A DNA stretch of 53,903 nucleotides, taken from Leptospirales bacterium. Lineage in GTDB: Bacteria; Spirochaetota; Leptospiria; Leptospirales; Leptonemataceae. Below are positions 8,764-16,691 of this stretch, piece after piece. The position numbers and the translations under genes are program-made. Below the pieces are notes generated by a model. That model ran no database searches and had not been told where the DNA came from. It worked only from the letters and a program-made list of their open reading frames with translations. Location of the stretch: contig JAEUSB010000105.1 in NCBI GenBank assembly GCA_016788865.1, positions 1 to 53,903 on the forward strand, read 5' to 3'. Positions within the stretch are counted from its first letter, which is position 1. Every line of letters begins with the position of its first letter.

Positions 8764-8849
8764 TTTCCCGAAGATCGCCGCTCGAAAGGTCCCAAGTCTG
8801 GCCCCGCTTTTGCTCTTGAAAATCCCGGGTCGTTTTGCAATTCTTCGCA

Positions 8850-10052
8850 ATGCAAAGATTGCAAGGCTGGATTCAGATTATTTCAGGTCATCCCGCCGAA
8901 TTTAAGCTGGAACACCGCCTGTTTAACGGTATTCTGTTCCTTATTGCCCTGGCAAATATCCTCGGTCTTCCTTTCCAGCTGATCCTGACTAACGCGGCAC
9001 TGTTAATTCAGATGCAAGCCCTGGGCACATTCGCGCTGATGGGGCCCATGTATTACATGTCCCGTGTTCGTAAAATGCACAAACTGCCTTATGCGATTGC
9101 AACATTCGTTAGTCCGGTCACCATGCTCCTCAATGCTGTTGTCAATGCCGGAACAATGGGCGGCGCACACTATTATTTCATTCCGGTTACAGTCATATTG
9201 ATGGCTGCAGCCCCGGCAGGCGGCATTCGTATACTGGCCGCCGTAACGACCATATCCTGTGTGGCAATACTCGTCTGGATCGAAAAGGCAAATCCCGAGT
9301 GGATTGTTCCGTACACGACAGTGCAGGAGCGAATGCTAGACGTACCGTTGAACCTCCTGGGAGCCATGCTATTCTCTGGCGTTGTAGTACTCGTCCTCTT
9401 GCGCAGCTATACAGAAGAGCGGAATCGCTCGGACAGACTACTGCATAGTATTTTCCCCGACGAGGTTGTCAGCGAACTGGCGCACAACGGCAAGAGCGAG
9501 CCCCGCGAGTATGGCTCGGCGAGCGTTCTCTTCGCCGATATGGTAGGTTTCACCCAGGTTGCATCGACTCTGTCCGCTGCAGAATTGGTGCAGAGGCTCG
9601 ATGGTTGCTTTACTGCATTTGACGCAATCGTGGCCAGACATGGCCTGGAAAAGATCAAGACAATCGGGGATGCATACATGGCCGTTGCGGGCGTGCCTCT
9701 CCCGTTAGCCGATCACGAGAAGCAAACTGTCAGCGCGGCAATGGAGATGATCCAGTGGATGCACGAGAATCATTCAACGCACGGCTTCACCCTGCGCGTG
9801 GGAATTCACAGCGGTCCGCTGGTTGCCGGAGTAATCGGGAAGCAAAAGCTTGCCTATGATGTCTGGGGAGATACCGTAAACACGGCAAGTCGGATGGAAT
9901 CAGCAAGCCTTCCGGGCCGCGTAAACATTTCAGAAGCCACAAAAAGAGCGCTGGATCAATCCTTTCAATTTGAGGAGCGAGGATCCGTAGAGGTGCGGGG
10001 CAAAGGCCAGCTCCCGATGTATTTTGTAAATTCCGGCCAGCCTTCAGCGTGA
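8850..10052 (+). CDS. Membrane-bound class III adenylate cyclase
   Basis: A 400-residue protein with about six N-terminal transmembrane helices (roughly residues 15-200) and a C-terminal class III nucleotide cyclase domain. Metal-binding aspartates are in 'VLFADMVGFT' and 'IKTIGDAYMAVAG'. The purine-selecting Lys (in 'EKIKTIGDAY') and Asp (in 'AYDVWGDTVNTASRM') are both of the adenylate type, and the transition-state Asn and Arg are in 'VNTASRM'. It should make cAMP from ATP at the inner membrane face. The membrane part resembles the 6TM modules of bacterial cyclases and may be a receptor for a lipid or membrane signal. ATG 8850 was chosen over an in-frame TTG at 8835; neither has a convincing ribosome binding site. 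It converges on the GAF/PilZ-like gene. Confidence 0.88.
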   Translation: MQRLQGWIQIISGHPAEFKLEHRLFNGILFLIALANILGLPFQLILTNAALLIQMQALGTFALMGPMYYMSRVRKMHKLPYAIATFVSPVTMLLNAVVNAGTMGGAHYYFIPVTVILMAAAPAGGIRILAAVTTISCVAILVWIEKANPEWIVPYTTVQERMLDVPLNLLGAMLFSGVVVLVLLRSYTEERNRSDRLLHSIFPDEVVSELAHNGKSEPREYGSASVLFADMVGFTQVASTLSAAELVQRLDGCFTAFDAIVARHGLEKIKTIGDAYMAVAGVPLPLADHEKQTVSAAMEMIQWMHENHSTHGFTLRVGIHSGPLVAGVIGKQKLAYDVWGDTVNTASRMESASLPGRVNISEATKRALDQSFQFEERGSVEVRGKGQLPMYFVNSGQPSA

Positions 10053-10068
10053 GCAGGTGCCTTCCACA

Positions 10069-10087
10069 GCTACGCAGGTTGCGTAGC
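10069..10087. terminator. Hairpin overlapping the stop of the GAF/PilZ-like gene
   Basis: GCTACGCA (10069-10076) and TGCGTAGC (10080-10087) form a perfect 8-bp stem with a GGT loop between the convergent cyclase and GAF/PilZ-like genes. The stem includes the latter's TAG stop codon. There is no T tract, so it may act as an RNA-end stabiliser or a weak bidirectional terminator. Confidence 0.4.
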
Positions 10088-11155
10088 AAGGTAAGCATTC
10101 AATCTTTCCGATTGCTGTGCTGATTCATCAAACTGGATACCTATTCGGTAGGCCTTTTCGAGCGGGCGAATATTCCGGATGATTCCGCGCAGGGTGTCGC
10201 GACTGCCCCCTGGAAACTCCATGTCGAAAATAACTTGCTGACCGGCCATGAAATTCTTGAGCACAGGTGAGTTGGGAGGATGCAGCAAGCCAACACCGGA
10301 TCGATTGATATCGAGAATGGGGCAACGCTCCTTGTTCTCTGGAAGACAACCGCGTTTCTCAAATTCCTGTTCCAGCGTTTGCCCGGCCGTTACAATGGAC
10401 ATGAACTGTTTGGCCGTCAGTTCTTTGTCAGATAGAACCTGGATATAACCATACAGATAATAATCTCTATATAGAAGTGGAACGCAGATCTCAGATACAA
10501 TGTTCTCAGACAGCTTGTCGTAGTTTCTGATCTCTTCGTACTCTTGAAATGTTACGAGCCGAGCGCCACTTTCATCGGGTAGGTCGTGCCATACGGTGGG
10601 ATCAGAACGGCTGGGCGCAAAGATGCTTTTTGCATTCTGATTCATTAGTCGCATGCGAGCATCCATTCGCACCGTTTTTCTCAGCACAATGCCGGCCTCG
10701 GGAAAAAGCTTCCTGATCCGATCGTTGTAGATCTTTACGAGCATGTCGCGAGTATTGTTCGATTGAGTAAGATTCTCTGAGAACATACCAATCGATATGA
10801 ATGATTTGATTACTGGAGCTGTAGCATTCTCAGGAACTTCCGTCCGCGGTTCGCGGCGAACCTGCCGGTGCAAATGCAGGCAAACGGGCTGTACCAGCTC
10901 GTTGCCGCTGCTATTGGTCTGAACGACTCGACATTCAAGGTACAACAGCTGATCGTTCTGTCTGACACCGAGAATGCGAGCATTGCTTGCCGGACGATCA
11001 TGCGAGATCTCGATAAGCTGATTCTCATACTTCAGTAGACTGACAGGACTTTCCCCCGCCTTTTCCATCAGAGTAACCGGAACGCGCACAAAAAGCCGCT
11101 CTACTATCTGGCGAATTTGCTCGGGATCATTTACTTTTTGCCTGTCCGCCGTCAT
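10070..11155 (-). CDS. GAF-like protein with C-terminal PilZ-like domain (resembles Leptospira DUF1577)
   Basis: A 361-residue soluble protein. The N-terminal 110 residues look like a beta-rich flagellar-brake (YcgR-like) N-domain. The middle ('FISIGMFSENLTQSNNTRDMLVKIYND' to 'SENIVSEICVPLLYRDYYLYGYIQVLS') resembles a GAF-type sensory fold. The C-terminal 90 residues ('CPILDINRSGVGLLHPPNSPVL' ... 'IIRNIRPLEKAYRIGIQF') follow the PilZ pattern D/N-x-S-x-x-G. This layout resembles the Leptospira family DUF1577. PilZ domains bind c-di-GMP; the usual RxxxR could be 'KRGCLPENKER' but is not clear, so binding is uncertain. It converges on the adenylate cyclase and starts 105 bases beyond the DUF427 stop. 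Confidence 0.6.
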   Translation of the reverse strand: MTADRQKVNDPEQIRQIVERLFVRVPVTLMEKAGESPVSLLKYENQLIEISHDRPASNARILGVRQNDQLLYLECRVVQTNSSGNELVQPVCLHLHRQVRREPRTEVPENATAPVIKSFISIGMFSENLTQSNNTRDMLVKIYNDRIRKLFPEAGIVLRKTVRMDARMRLMNQNAKSIFAPSRSDPTVWHDLPDESGARLVTFQEYEEIRNYDKLSENIVSEICVPLLYRDYYLYGYIQVLSDKELTAKQFMSIVTAGQTLEQEFEKRGCLPENKERCPILDINRSGVGLLHPPNSPVLKNFMAGQQVIFDMEFPGGSRDTLRGIIRNIRPLEKAYRIGIQFDESAQQSERLNAYLATQPA

Positions 11156-11259
11156 CGGATCAGTATTGTTTTTTAAGGCCGTGATTCTTAATAGAAAAAA
11201 ATCAGACCAACAGTCGTAGAATCAAAAAAGCGCACCCGGTTGTGATTACTGCGAACGGC

Positions 11260-11625
11260 CTAGCTCTTATCCAGAACTTTTACATCGACACCGCGCCAGA
11301 ATGCAATCCGTCCTTTGATTTCTCTAGCCGCGTCCTTAGGATCGGCGTAGTACCAGGCAGCGTCTTTGTTCGTGCTATCACCTACTCTAATGCTATAGTA
11401 GCTCGCTTCTCCCTTCCAGCCACAAATCGTCTTTGTGTCACTCGCAAGGAGTTTTGCAGAAGCAACCGATTCTGCCGGAAAATAGTGATTCCCTTCTATC
11501 ACGATCGTTTGATCGGATTCGGCAATGATTTCACCCTTCCACAGGGCGCGAACAACCATCCCGGCCGGTTGGGCTTTGCCTTTCTCCGGCATTTCGCACA
11601 TATCTGGCGGCAATTTCTCATTCAT
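11260..11625 (-). CDS. DUF427 domain protein
   Basis: A 121-residue protein from the ATG at 11625, which has AGGA seven bases upstream. An in-frame Met 90 bases further upstream would run into egtD. The core shows the DUF427 pattern: 'VVRALWKGEIIAESDQTIVIEGNHYFP', 'CGWKGEASYYSIRVGD', 'AAWYYADPKDAAREIKGRIAFW'. The family is widespread and of unknown biochemical function. It is the third gene of an apparent egtB-egtD-DUF427 operon, with 68 bases after egtD, so a link with thiol or redox metabolism is possible but only inferred from position. Confidence 0.82.
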   Translation of the reverse strand: MNEKLPPDMCEMPEKGKAQPAGMVVRALWKGEIIAESDQTIVIEGNHYFPAESVASAKLLASDTKTICGWKGEASYYSIRVGDSTNKDAAWYYADPKDAAREIKGRIAFWRGVDVKVLDKS

Positions 11626-11693
11626 GTTATTTCCTACTCCTGGGAATTCCTCTATCATGGCTGCATTGTGCAAGTCAGGGTCCTTTTGGATAC

Positions 11694-12725
11694 TTAGCCA
11701 ACCGGGACCTGCCACAGGCTGGTCGCAAAATATTTCCGCAAATCAGACAAATGCTCCACGGGAGCAAAGCCGCTTTCAGCGGCCATTCTCTCAATGCCGT
11801 GTAACGTGAACTTATGCGAATTCTCGGTGTGAATTGCTTCTTCTTGTTCAAACAATAAATCCAGATTCATTGCCTCAATCGTTACTCGTTGCTGGCATTG
11901 ACTGACAAGGAAACTCTGCATGGCCCCCGCTTCTGCATTGTAGTGCGCCTCATGCTCAAAGGCAGAGATATCAAAGTTCGCGCCCAGCTCACGATTCATT
12001 CTACGAAGCAGGTTGAGATTGAACTCCCGCGTTACACCACGGGAGTCACTGTAGGCAGGGATCAAGACTTCCGCCGGCTTTTCCAGATCAAACCCTATTA
12101 AGATAAAGTCCCCGGGCTCCAGTGCCCTTCGAATTACCGTCAGCAGCTGAACCGCGCCATCGTATGTGTAGTTGCCAATGTTAGATCCCAGGAAGAGAAA
12201 TAGTCGGCGGCCGGTCGATTGATTGGTCAAGTCCCGCAGGCTATGCAACGTATCTCCCACCACTGAATAGGTGGGAAGACCGGGATCCTCGGAGATTTTG
12301 AGAAGCGCTATTGAAAGGGCTTCCGGCGAAATGTCGATTGCGCCATACGATACAGAATCGCTCAGCGATGCGAATTCTCGGGCAATGATCTGAGCCTTTG
12401 ACCCATCACCCGGACCTGCTTCAAGTATGGAAATTGTTCGGGCATCGGTTGGCCCTGCCGCCTTTCCGGCTTCTGTTCTCCCCAATACATGGTCTGCAAT
12501 CCTTCTTGCATTGGAATTAAGAATTTCAAATTCACAGCCGGTCAGATAGTATTCGTCGAGTTCCGTGATCTCTCGAAAAAGCTCACTTCCGCGATCATCG
12601 TAGAAGTACCGGGATGAGATTCTGCGTGGCCATCCAATGAGGCCCTGGCGGATCTCCCGCAGATTCTCCGGATGCAATAGCGATGCTTGCGTCAACGTGC
12701 CAGTCGAATTCCCGTAAATTGCCAC
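11694..12725 (-). CDS. egtD: L-histidine N-alpha-methyltransferase EgtD
   Basis: A 343-residue SAM-dependent methyltransferase of the EgtD family. The N-terminus has the typical 'SSRYFYDDRGSELFREITELDEYYLTGCE' layout (residues 37-65), which helps bind histidine. The SAM loop is 'ILEAGPGDGSKAQ', followed by 'FLGSNIGNY'. The C-terminal domain carries 'FEHEAHYNAEAGAMQSFLVS'. EgtD trimethylates histidine to hercynine, the first step of ergothioneine synthesis. The reading frame overlaps the end of egtB by 34 bases, indicating translational coupling. The presence of EgtD argues that the neighbouring EgtB works in ergothioneine rather than ovothiol formation. Confidence 0.93.
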   Translation of the reverse strand: MAIYGNSTGTLTQASLLHPENLREIRQGLIGWPRRISSRYFYDDRGSELFREITELDEYYLTGCEFEILNSNARRIADHVLGRTEAGKAAGPTDARTISILEAGPGDGSKAQIIAREFASLSDSVSYGAIDISPEALSIALLKISEDPGLPTYSVVGDTLHSLRDLTNQSTGRRLFLFLGSNIGNYTYDGAVQLLTVIRRALEPGDFILIGFDLEKPAEVLIPAYSDSRGVTREFNLNLLRRMNRELGANFDISAFEHEAHYNAEAGAMQSFLVSQCQQRVTIEAMNLDLLFEQEEAIHTENSHKFTLHGIERMAAESGFAPVEHLSDLRKYFATSLWQVPVG

Positions 12726-13945
12726 CGCTTATCTCCCTGGAAAAAGTTTCTATAGCTTGGACGAAAATGGCTTCTGGATGTTACACATGATCCTCCGCGC
12801 AAGACTCGCTGATCGTTCATGAATTTTCCATTGTACTCGCCAAGGGCACCAGCCAGCGGCTGAAAACCCGGGTAAGGCAAATACGCACTGCTTGTCCATT
12901 CCCACACGTCCCCAAACATCTGGCGCAGGCCATCCCCGCGTGCTGGCGCAGGGTGAAGTAAGTTTGACTCGAGAAAGTTTCTATCTGCACCGGCAAGCGT
13001 TGCAGCGTATTCCCATTCAAACTCCGTCGGCAGACGAGTATCTGACCAGGCGGCGTATGCATACGCTTCATGGAAGCTAACGTGCGTCACAGGCCTGACA
13101 GGATCGATCGGCAACAACCCACCGAGTGTGTATTCAAACCATTCGCCTTTCTGTTTCACCCAGTAGAGCGGCGCGGTCCAGTTGTGCTGGCGAACGAGCT
13201 CGAATCCATCCGACAACCAGTACTGGAATTTACTGTACCCTCCATCTTCCATGAAGGCCAGGAATTCCGCATTGGTCACAAGCCTGTCTGCCAGGAAAAA
13301 GTCCTCAAGGAAGACGCGATGCAATGGACGTTCATTGTCGTATGCAAAACCACTCCTTGCACCAATTTCAATCAGCCCCCCATTGACCTTCTGCCATTCT
13401 AACTTTGTGCCCTCTCCTTTGGGAAAAGGCGTGGCGCCGTAAGCTGGAAAATCCAGATTCTGAAAGAGATTGTATTTGATATCAGTGTAAAGCAGCTCCT
13501 GGTGCTGCTGTTCATGGTGAATGCCGATTTCCACGCGCTCCAGGATAGACTGAGAATTTGTGCCGAGAGGCATTTCCAGTAGCTTGATCACAGCAGCCGT
13601 TACACGATCACGATATGACAGAATTTCGCGAACCGTTGGCCGCGACAAATGTCCGCGAGCAACGCGCGCCACTCGATTCCCGACGGACTCGTAGTAAGAA
13701 TTAAAAATATGCGAGCTTCCGCGAAGAAATGGCTCAAACCGGGTGAAAGGTGCCAGTACAAACTCATCAAAGAACCAGGTTGTGTGCCCCAGGTGCCATT
13801 TGGCTGGACTAACGTCAGGCATGGCCTGAATTGTAAAATCTTCGATCTCCAGCGATTCCACGAGGGATTCGGTCAAACGGCGGACTTCCGCGAATCGCCT
13901 CGCGAGGATAGCGTGCGATTCCGTTGATTCAATAGCTGAATGCAT
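12692..13945 (-). CDS. egtB: Ergothioneine biosynthesis sulfoxide synthase EgtB
   Basis: A 417-residue non-haem iron enzyme with an N-terminal DinB-like bundle and a C-terminal formylglycine-generating-enzyme-type domain. The iron ligands are visible as His51 in 'WHLGHTTWF' and His144/His148 in 'HHEQQHQE'. The FGE part shows 'HVSFHEAYAYAAWSDTRLPTE', 'MFGDVWEWTSSAY' and 'RVLRGGSC'. EgtB couples hercynine with cysteine or gamma-glutamylcysteine using O2 to make the sulfoxide precursor of ergothioneine. No egtA, egtC or egtE homologue is nearby. That fits the shorter route using cysteine directly, but substrate choice cannot be read from the sequence. It starts an operon with egtD and is divergent from an ABC transporter, 153 bases away. 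Confidence 0.93.
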   Translation of the reverse strand: MHSAIESTESHAILARRFAEVRRLTESLVESLEIEDFTIQAMPDVSPAKWHLGHTTWFFDEFVLAPFTRFEPFLRGSSHIFNSYYESVGNRVARVARGHLSRPTVREILSYRDRVTAAVIKLLEMPLGTNSQSILERVEIGIHHEQQHQELLYTDIKYNLFQNLDFPAYGATPFPKGEGTKLEWQKVNGGLIEIGARSGFAYDNERPLHRVFLEDFFLADRLVTNAEFLAFMEDGGYSKFQYWLSDGFELVRQHNWTAPLYWVKQKGEWFEYTLGGLLPIDPVRPVTHVSFHEAYAYAAWSDTRLPTEFEWEYAATLAGADRNFLESNLLHPAPARGDGLRQMFGDVWEWTSSAYLPYPGFQPLAGALGEYNGKFMNDQRVLRGGSCVTSRSHFRPSYRNFFQGDKRWQFTGIRLAR

Positions 13946-14098
13946 GACGGGAATTATCTCATTAAATGCGGTTTTGAATTTCTCGTCGTTAGTTTTTTAA
14001 CTCATTCTCATTTTTTTGCCACTGTCCCGGGAAACAAAAATGCACTGCACCAGGCTTTTCAGATTGCGAGTATTCGCGTTGTCCTCAGCGTTACGCCA

Positions 14099-14833
14099 AT
14101 GTTCGAGCTTGAGAATGTAACAGTCCGGTTCGGGCAGACGGTTGCACTGCACAATGTCTCCCTGACCTTCCCCTCCAAAGCCACAACTGTTTTGCTCGGT
14201 ACGAGTGGTTCCGGAAAATCGACGGCGCTGCGTCTGCTTCTGGGTCTGATTGACCCGGTTGCTGGCATAGTGCGATATACCGGGCGCAATACGCTTGAAA
14301 TAGATCGAATCAAGCTACGTCGCGAGATCGGATTTATGACACAGGATGGCGGGCTTTTTCCTCACTTGACTCTCGCTCAGAATATTTGTCTCGTGTCGCA
14401 GTATTTGCGTTGGCCGGAGCAAAAAATTAGAGACCGGCTTGAATATCTACTCTCGCTCACCCGGCTCGAAGAACGCCTGCTTGCGAGTTATCCTCATCAA
14501 GTTTCCGGTGGACAACGCCAGCGAGCTGCCCTGATGCGAGCACTTATGCTTGATCCCACGGCCATCTTGCTTGATGAACCGTTAGGCGCCCTTGATCCAA
14601 TCACTCGTTTTGAACTCCAGAATGACCTCAAAGAAGTCTTCGAGAAAGCCAACAAGACAGTCGTTCTTGTGACGCACGATTTGCGCGAGGCTGCATTCCT
14701 GGGCAACACTATTCACATCCTTCACGAAGGATGCCTGATCCAATCAGGAAGATATCGTGAAATGCTGGAATCTCCTGCAAATGAATTTGTATCCCGGTTC
14801 TTTGCAGCTCAACGTCTTGAGGCGTTTTCTTGA
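14099..14833 (+). CDS. ABC transporter ATPase of the quaternary-amine/OpuC family (candidate ergothioneine uptake)
   Basis: A 245-residue ATPase with Walker A 'GTSGSGKST', a Q-loop in 'FMTQDGGLFPHLT', signature 'VSGGQRQRA', Walker B 'AILLDEPLGALD' and switch His in 'VVLVTHDLREA'. It has no C-terminal CBS domains, unlike OpuCA or ProV. The ATG at 14099 directly precedes the conserved 'FELENVTVRFG'; the open frame continues upstream but has no ABC-like sequence. It overlaps the permease/binding-protein gene by 4 bases (TTGA), so the two are translated together. OpuC-family homologues import glycine betaine, choline or carnitine, and the related EgtU-type systems import ergothioneine. The divergent egtBD operon next door makes ergothioneine or hercynine a plausible substrate. 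Confidence 0.85.
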   Translation: MFELENVTVRFGQTVALHNVSLTFPSKATTVLLGTSGSGKSTALRLLLGLIDPVAGIVRYTGRNTLEIDRIKLRREIGFMTQDGGLFPHLTLAQNICLVSQYLRWPEQKIRDRLEYLLSLTRLEERLLASYPHQVSGGQRQRAALMRALMLDPTAILLDEPLGALDPITRFELQNDLKEVFEKANKTVVLVTHDLREAAFLGNTIHILHEGCLIQSGRYREMLESPANEFVSRFFAAQRLEAFS

Positions 14834-16302
14834 AAGCCAGGTTGATTCTACTCCTCCTTTTGATTACAATGGGGGCCGGCCAGGTCGACGCACGCGTTGT
14901 CATCGGCTCAAAGAAATTCACGGAAGGAATTATACTGGGCGAGATCCTGCATCAGCTGGCAGGGGCTCGCGGTGTGGAATCCGAACACAGGCCTGAACTT
15001 GGGGGAACGCGCATCCTCTGGGAAGCAATGCTCAGAAACGACATTCAGGCTTACGCCGAATACACAGGAACCCTTCAATTTGAGATTCTGCGCGAGCCAC
15101 AGGCGGGCAATTGGGACAATTTGCGAAGGATTCTTGAAGCCAGAGGTGTCGGAATCTCAAGGCCTCTGGGGTTTGAAGACACCTACTCGCTGGGCATCAA
15201 GCGGAAGGTCGCACAAAAGCTTCGGATTCAAAGAATGTCGGACCTTGCACAATTCCCGCAGCTTAGATACGGATTAAGTCATGAATTTCTGGAGCGAAAA
15301 GACGGTTGGCCAGGGTTGAGCGCCCGGTATGGAATATCGGGCGTTTCAGTCCGTGGCGTAGACCATGACATTGCATACCGCGGGATCGAATCGGGCGCCA
15401 TCGATGTAATCGACCTTTATACGACGGACGCAGAAATCGCACATTACGATCTTATTGCACTCAAGGACGATCTCGGTTTCTTTCCCGGATACCAGGCACT
15501 GTTCGTGTATCGCCTCGACTGCGACCCTGGCCTGATCAAGGCCCTGGGGGAGGTAGCCGGTAAGATAAACGAGTCTCAAATGATCGAGATGAATGCCGAC
15601 GTCAAACTTCGCGGTCGATCCGTTGAGATCGTTGCACAGGAGTTTCTGCGAAACGAACTGAACGTAAACTCGACGATTCAATTGCAGACATTTCCGCAAA
15701 CAATCGCAAGCCGCACCTGGGAACACCTGCTTCTGGTCCTGCTACCGTTGCTGGCCGGAATACTGTTCAGCGTTCCCCTGGGTTATCTCACTTCTAGAAA
15801 CTCGTTTGCCGGCGGCATCATACTGGCCGCAACCGGGATGCTGCAAACAATACCATCCCTGGCACTTCTCGTTTTCATGATACCGCTGCTCGGCATCGGA
15901 ACGTTGCCCGCACTCGTCGCACTATTTCTTTACAGTCTCTTACCGATCGTCCGGGGAACGCATCTGGGATTTTCAAGCATATCCGAATCGATCCGCGAAT
16001 CTGCAACGTCGCTCGGTTTGAGCGAATGGTTTCAGTTGCGCCGCATCTATTGGCCGTTAGCGCTTCGGTCAATCCTGACCGGCATCAAGACATCCGCAGT
16101 GATCAATGTGGGCGTTGCTACGCTTGGAGCCCTGGTGGGAGCAGGTGGGTACGGCCAGACGATACTGCAGGGAATCCGGCTCGATGACACAACCCTCATC
16201 CTGTCAGGTGCAATTCCCGCAGCCGCAATGTCTTTGATTGTTCAGGGGCTATTTGACGTATTAGAGAAAGCAGTTGTGTCCAGGGGGTTGCGCCAGGTTT
16301 AG
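14830..16302 (+). CDS. Fused substrate-binding protein and permease of an OpuC/EgtU-like ABC transporter
   Basis: A 490-residue fusion. A signal-anchor-like start (residues 1-22) leads into an OpuC-type binding domain (about 22-285), recognisable by 'VVIGSKKFTEGIILGEIL', 'GGTRILWEAMLRNDIQAYAEYTGTL' and 'GAIDVIDLYTTDAEI'. The second half (about 295-490) is a five- to six-helix permease with the EAA-like loop 'ESIRESATSLGLSEWFQLRRI' and 'GVATLGALVGAGGYGQTI'. The order binding domain then permease is the reverse of the permease-binding fusions in known EgtU and OpuA systems. Together with the upstream ATPase it would form a complete importer. It starts at a TTG overlapping the ATPase stop. Substrate is inferred from family and from the adjacent egt operon only. 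Confidence 0.85.
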   Translation: MKARLILLLLLITMGAGQVDARVVIGSKKFTEGIILGEILHQLAGARGVESEHRPELGGTRILWEAMLRNDIQAYAEYTGTLQFEILREPQAGNWDNLRRILEARGVGISRPLGFEDTYSLGIKRKVAQKLRIQRMSDLAQFPQLRYGLSHEFLERKDGWPGLSARYGISGVSVRGVDHDIAYRGIESGAIDVIDLYTTDAEIAHYDLIALKDDLGFFPGYQALFVYRLDCDPGLIKALGEVAGKINESQMIEMNADVKLRGRSVEIVAQEFLRNELNVNSTIQLQTFPQTIASRTWEHLLLVLLPLLAGILFSVPLGYLTSRNSFAGGIILAATGMLQTIPSLALLVFMIPLLGIGTLPALVALFLYSLLPIVRGTHLGFSSISESIRESATSLGLSEWFQLRRIYWPLALRSILTGIKTSAVINVGVATLGALVGAGGYGQTILQGIRLDDTTLILSGAIPAAAMSLIVQGLFDVLEKAVVSRGLRQV

Positions 16303-16395
16303 ATGGCGCTCATTGGAATTGACGAGTCCAGGCGGGGAGACTGAATTAGTTTTGATTGTAGGTTGTGAAAAGGATTTAAGCAAAGCGAGGAGAAT

Positions 16396-16665
16396 ATGCC
16401 AGTAGGACCAATGAAGTGCCCGCGATGCGGCCAGTTGATGAGCAAACTCAGGGTTGCGTCGGGCGTTGAAATCGATTGCTGCGATGATCATGGTGTCTGG
16501 CTCGATGTAGGCGAGCTCGACCAAATCGCTAACCACTTCGAGAAGAATTCACAGGGCGCAGTCAGTGGGATCGGGAAGACGATTCTTGATAGCGCAGCGC
16601 GGGGGGCCGGATTTGGCGCGGGAGCGTCGCTTGCACGATCGCTGGCCCAGCGCCTTTTTGGCTAA
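16396..16665 (+). CDS. Small zinc-finger protein, zf-TFIIB type
   Basis: An 89-residue protein with 'MKCPRCG' (Cys8, Cys11) and 'EIDCCDDHGVWLDVGEL' (Cys28/29, His32), the zf-TFIIB pattern. The second knuckle is Cys-x2-His instead of the usual Cys-x2-Cys. The C-terminal half is a glycine/alanine-rich amphipathic segment (about 55-89). The role of these small zinc-ribbon proteins is unknown. The start is well supported by GAGGAG about 4-6 nt before the ATG. It stands alone, 93 bases after the transporter. Confidence 0.8.
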   Translation: MPVGPMKCPRCGQLMSKLRVASGVEIDCCDDHGVWLDVGELDQIANHFEKNSQGAVSGIGKTILDSAARGAGFGAGASLARSLAQRLFG

Positions 16666-16666
16666 C

Positions 16667-16684
16667 GCCTGCCACGGGGCAGGC
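16667..16684. terminator. Hairpin between convergent genes
   Basis: GCCTGCC (16667-16673) and GGCAGGC (16678-16684) form a perfect 7-bp stem with an ACGG loop in the 26-base gap between the zf-TFIIB and CitE-like genes. Its sequence is related to the hairpin at 5879-5898. Probably a bidirectional terminator without a T tract. Confidence 0.5.
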
Positions 16685-16691
16685 AAGTAAC

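Noticed and set aside
11693..13945. Ovothiol (OvoA-type) pathway
   Set aside because: OvoA is a single protein with a C-terminal methyltransferase; here EgtB is separate and a dedicated EgtD is present, pointing to ergothioneine.
13940..14098. 53-residue N-terminal extension of the ABC ATPase
   Set aside because: Lies in the egtB divergent promoter region and precedes the conserved ABC start; no similarity to ATPases.
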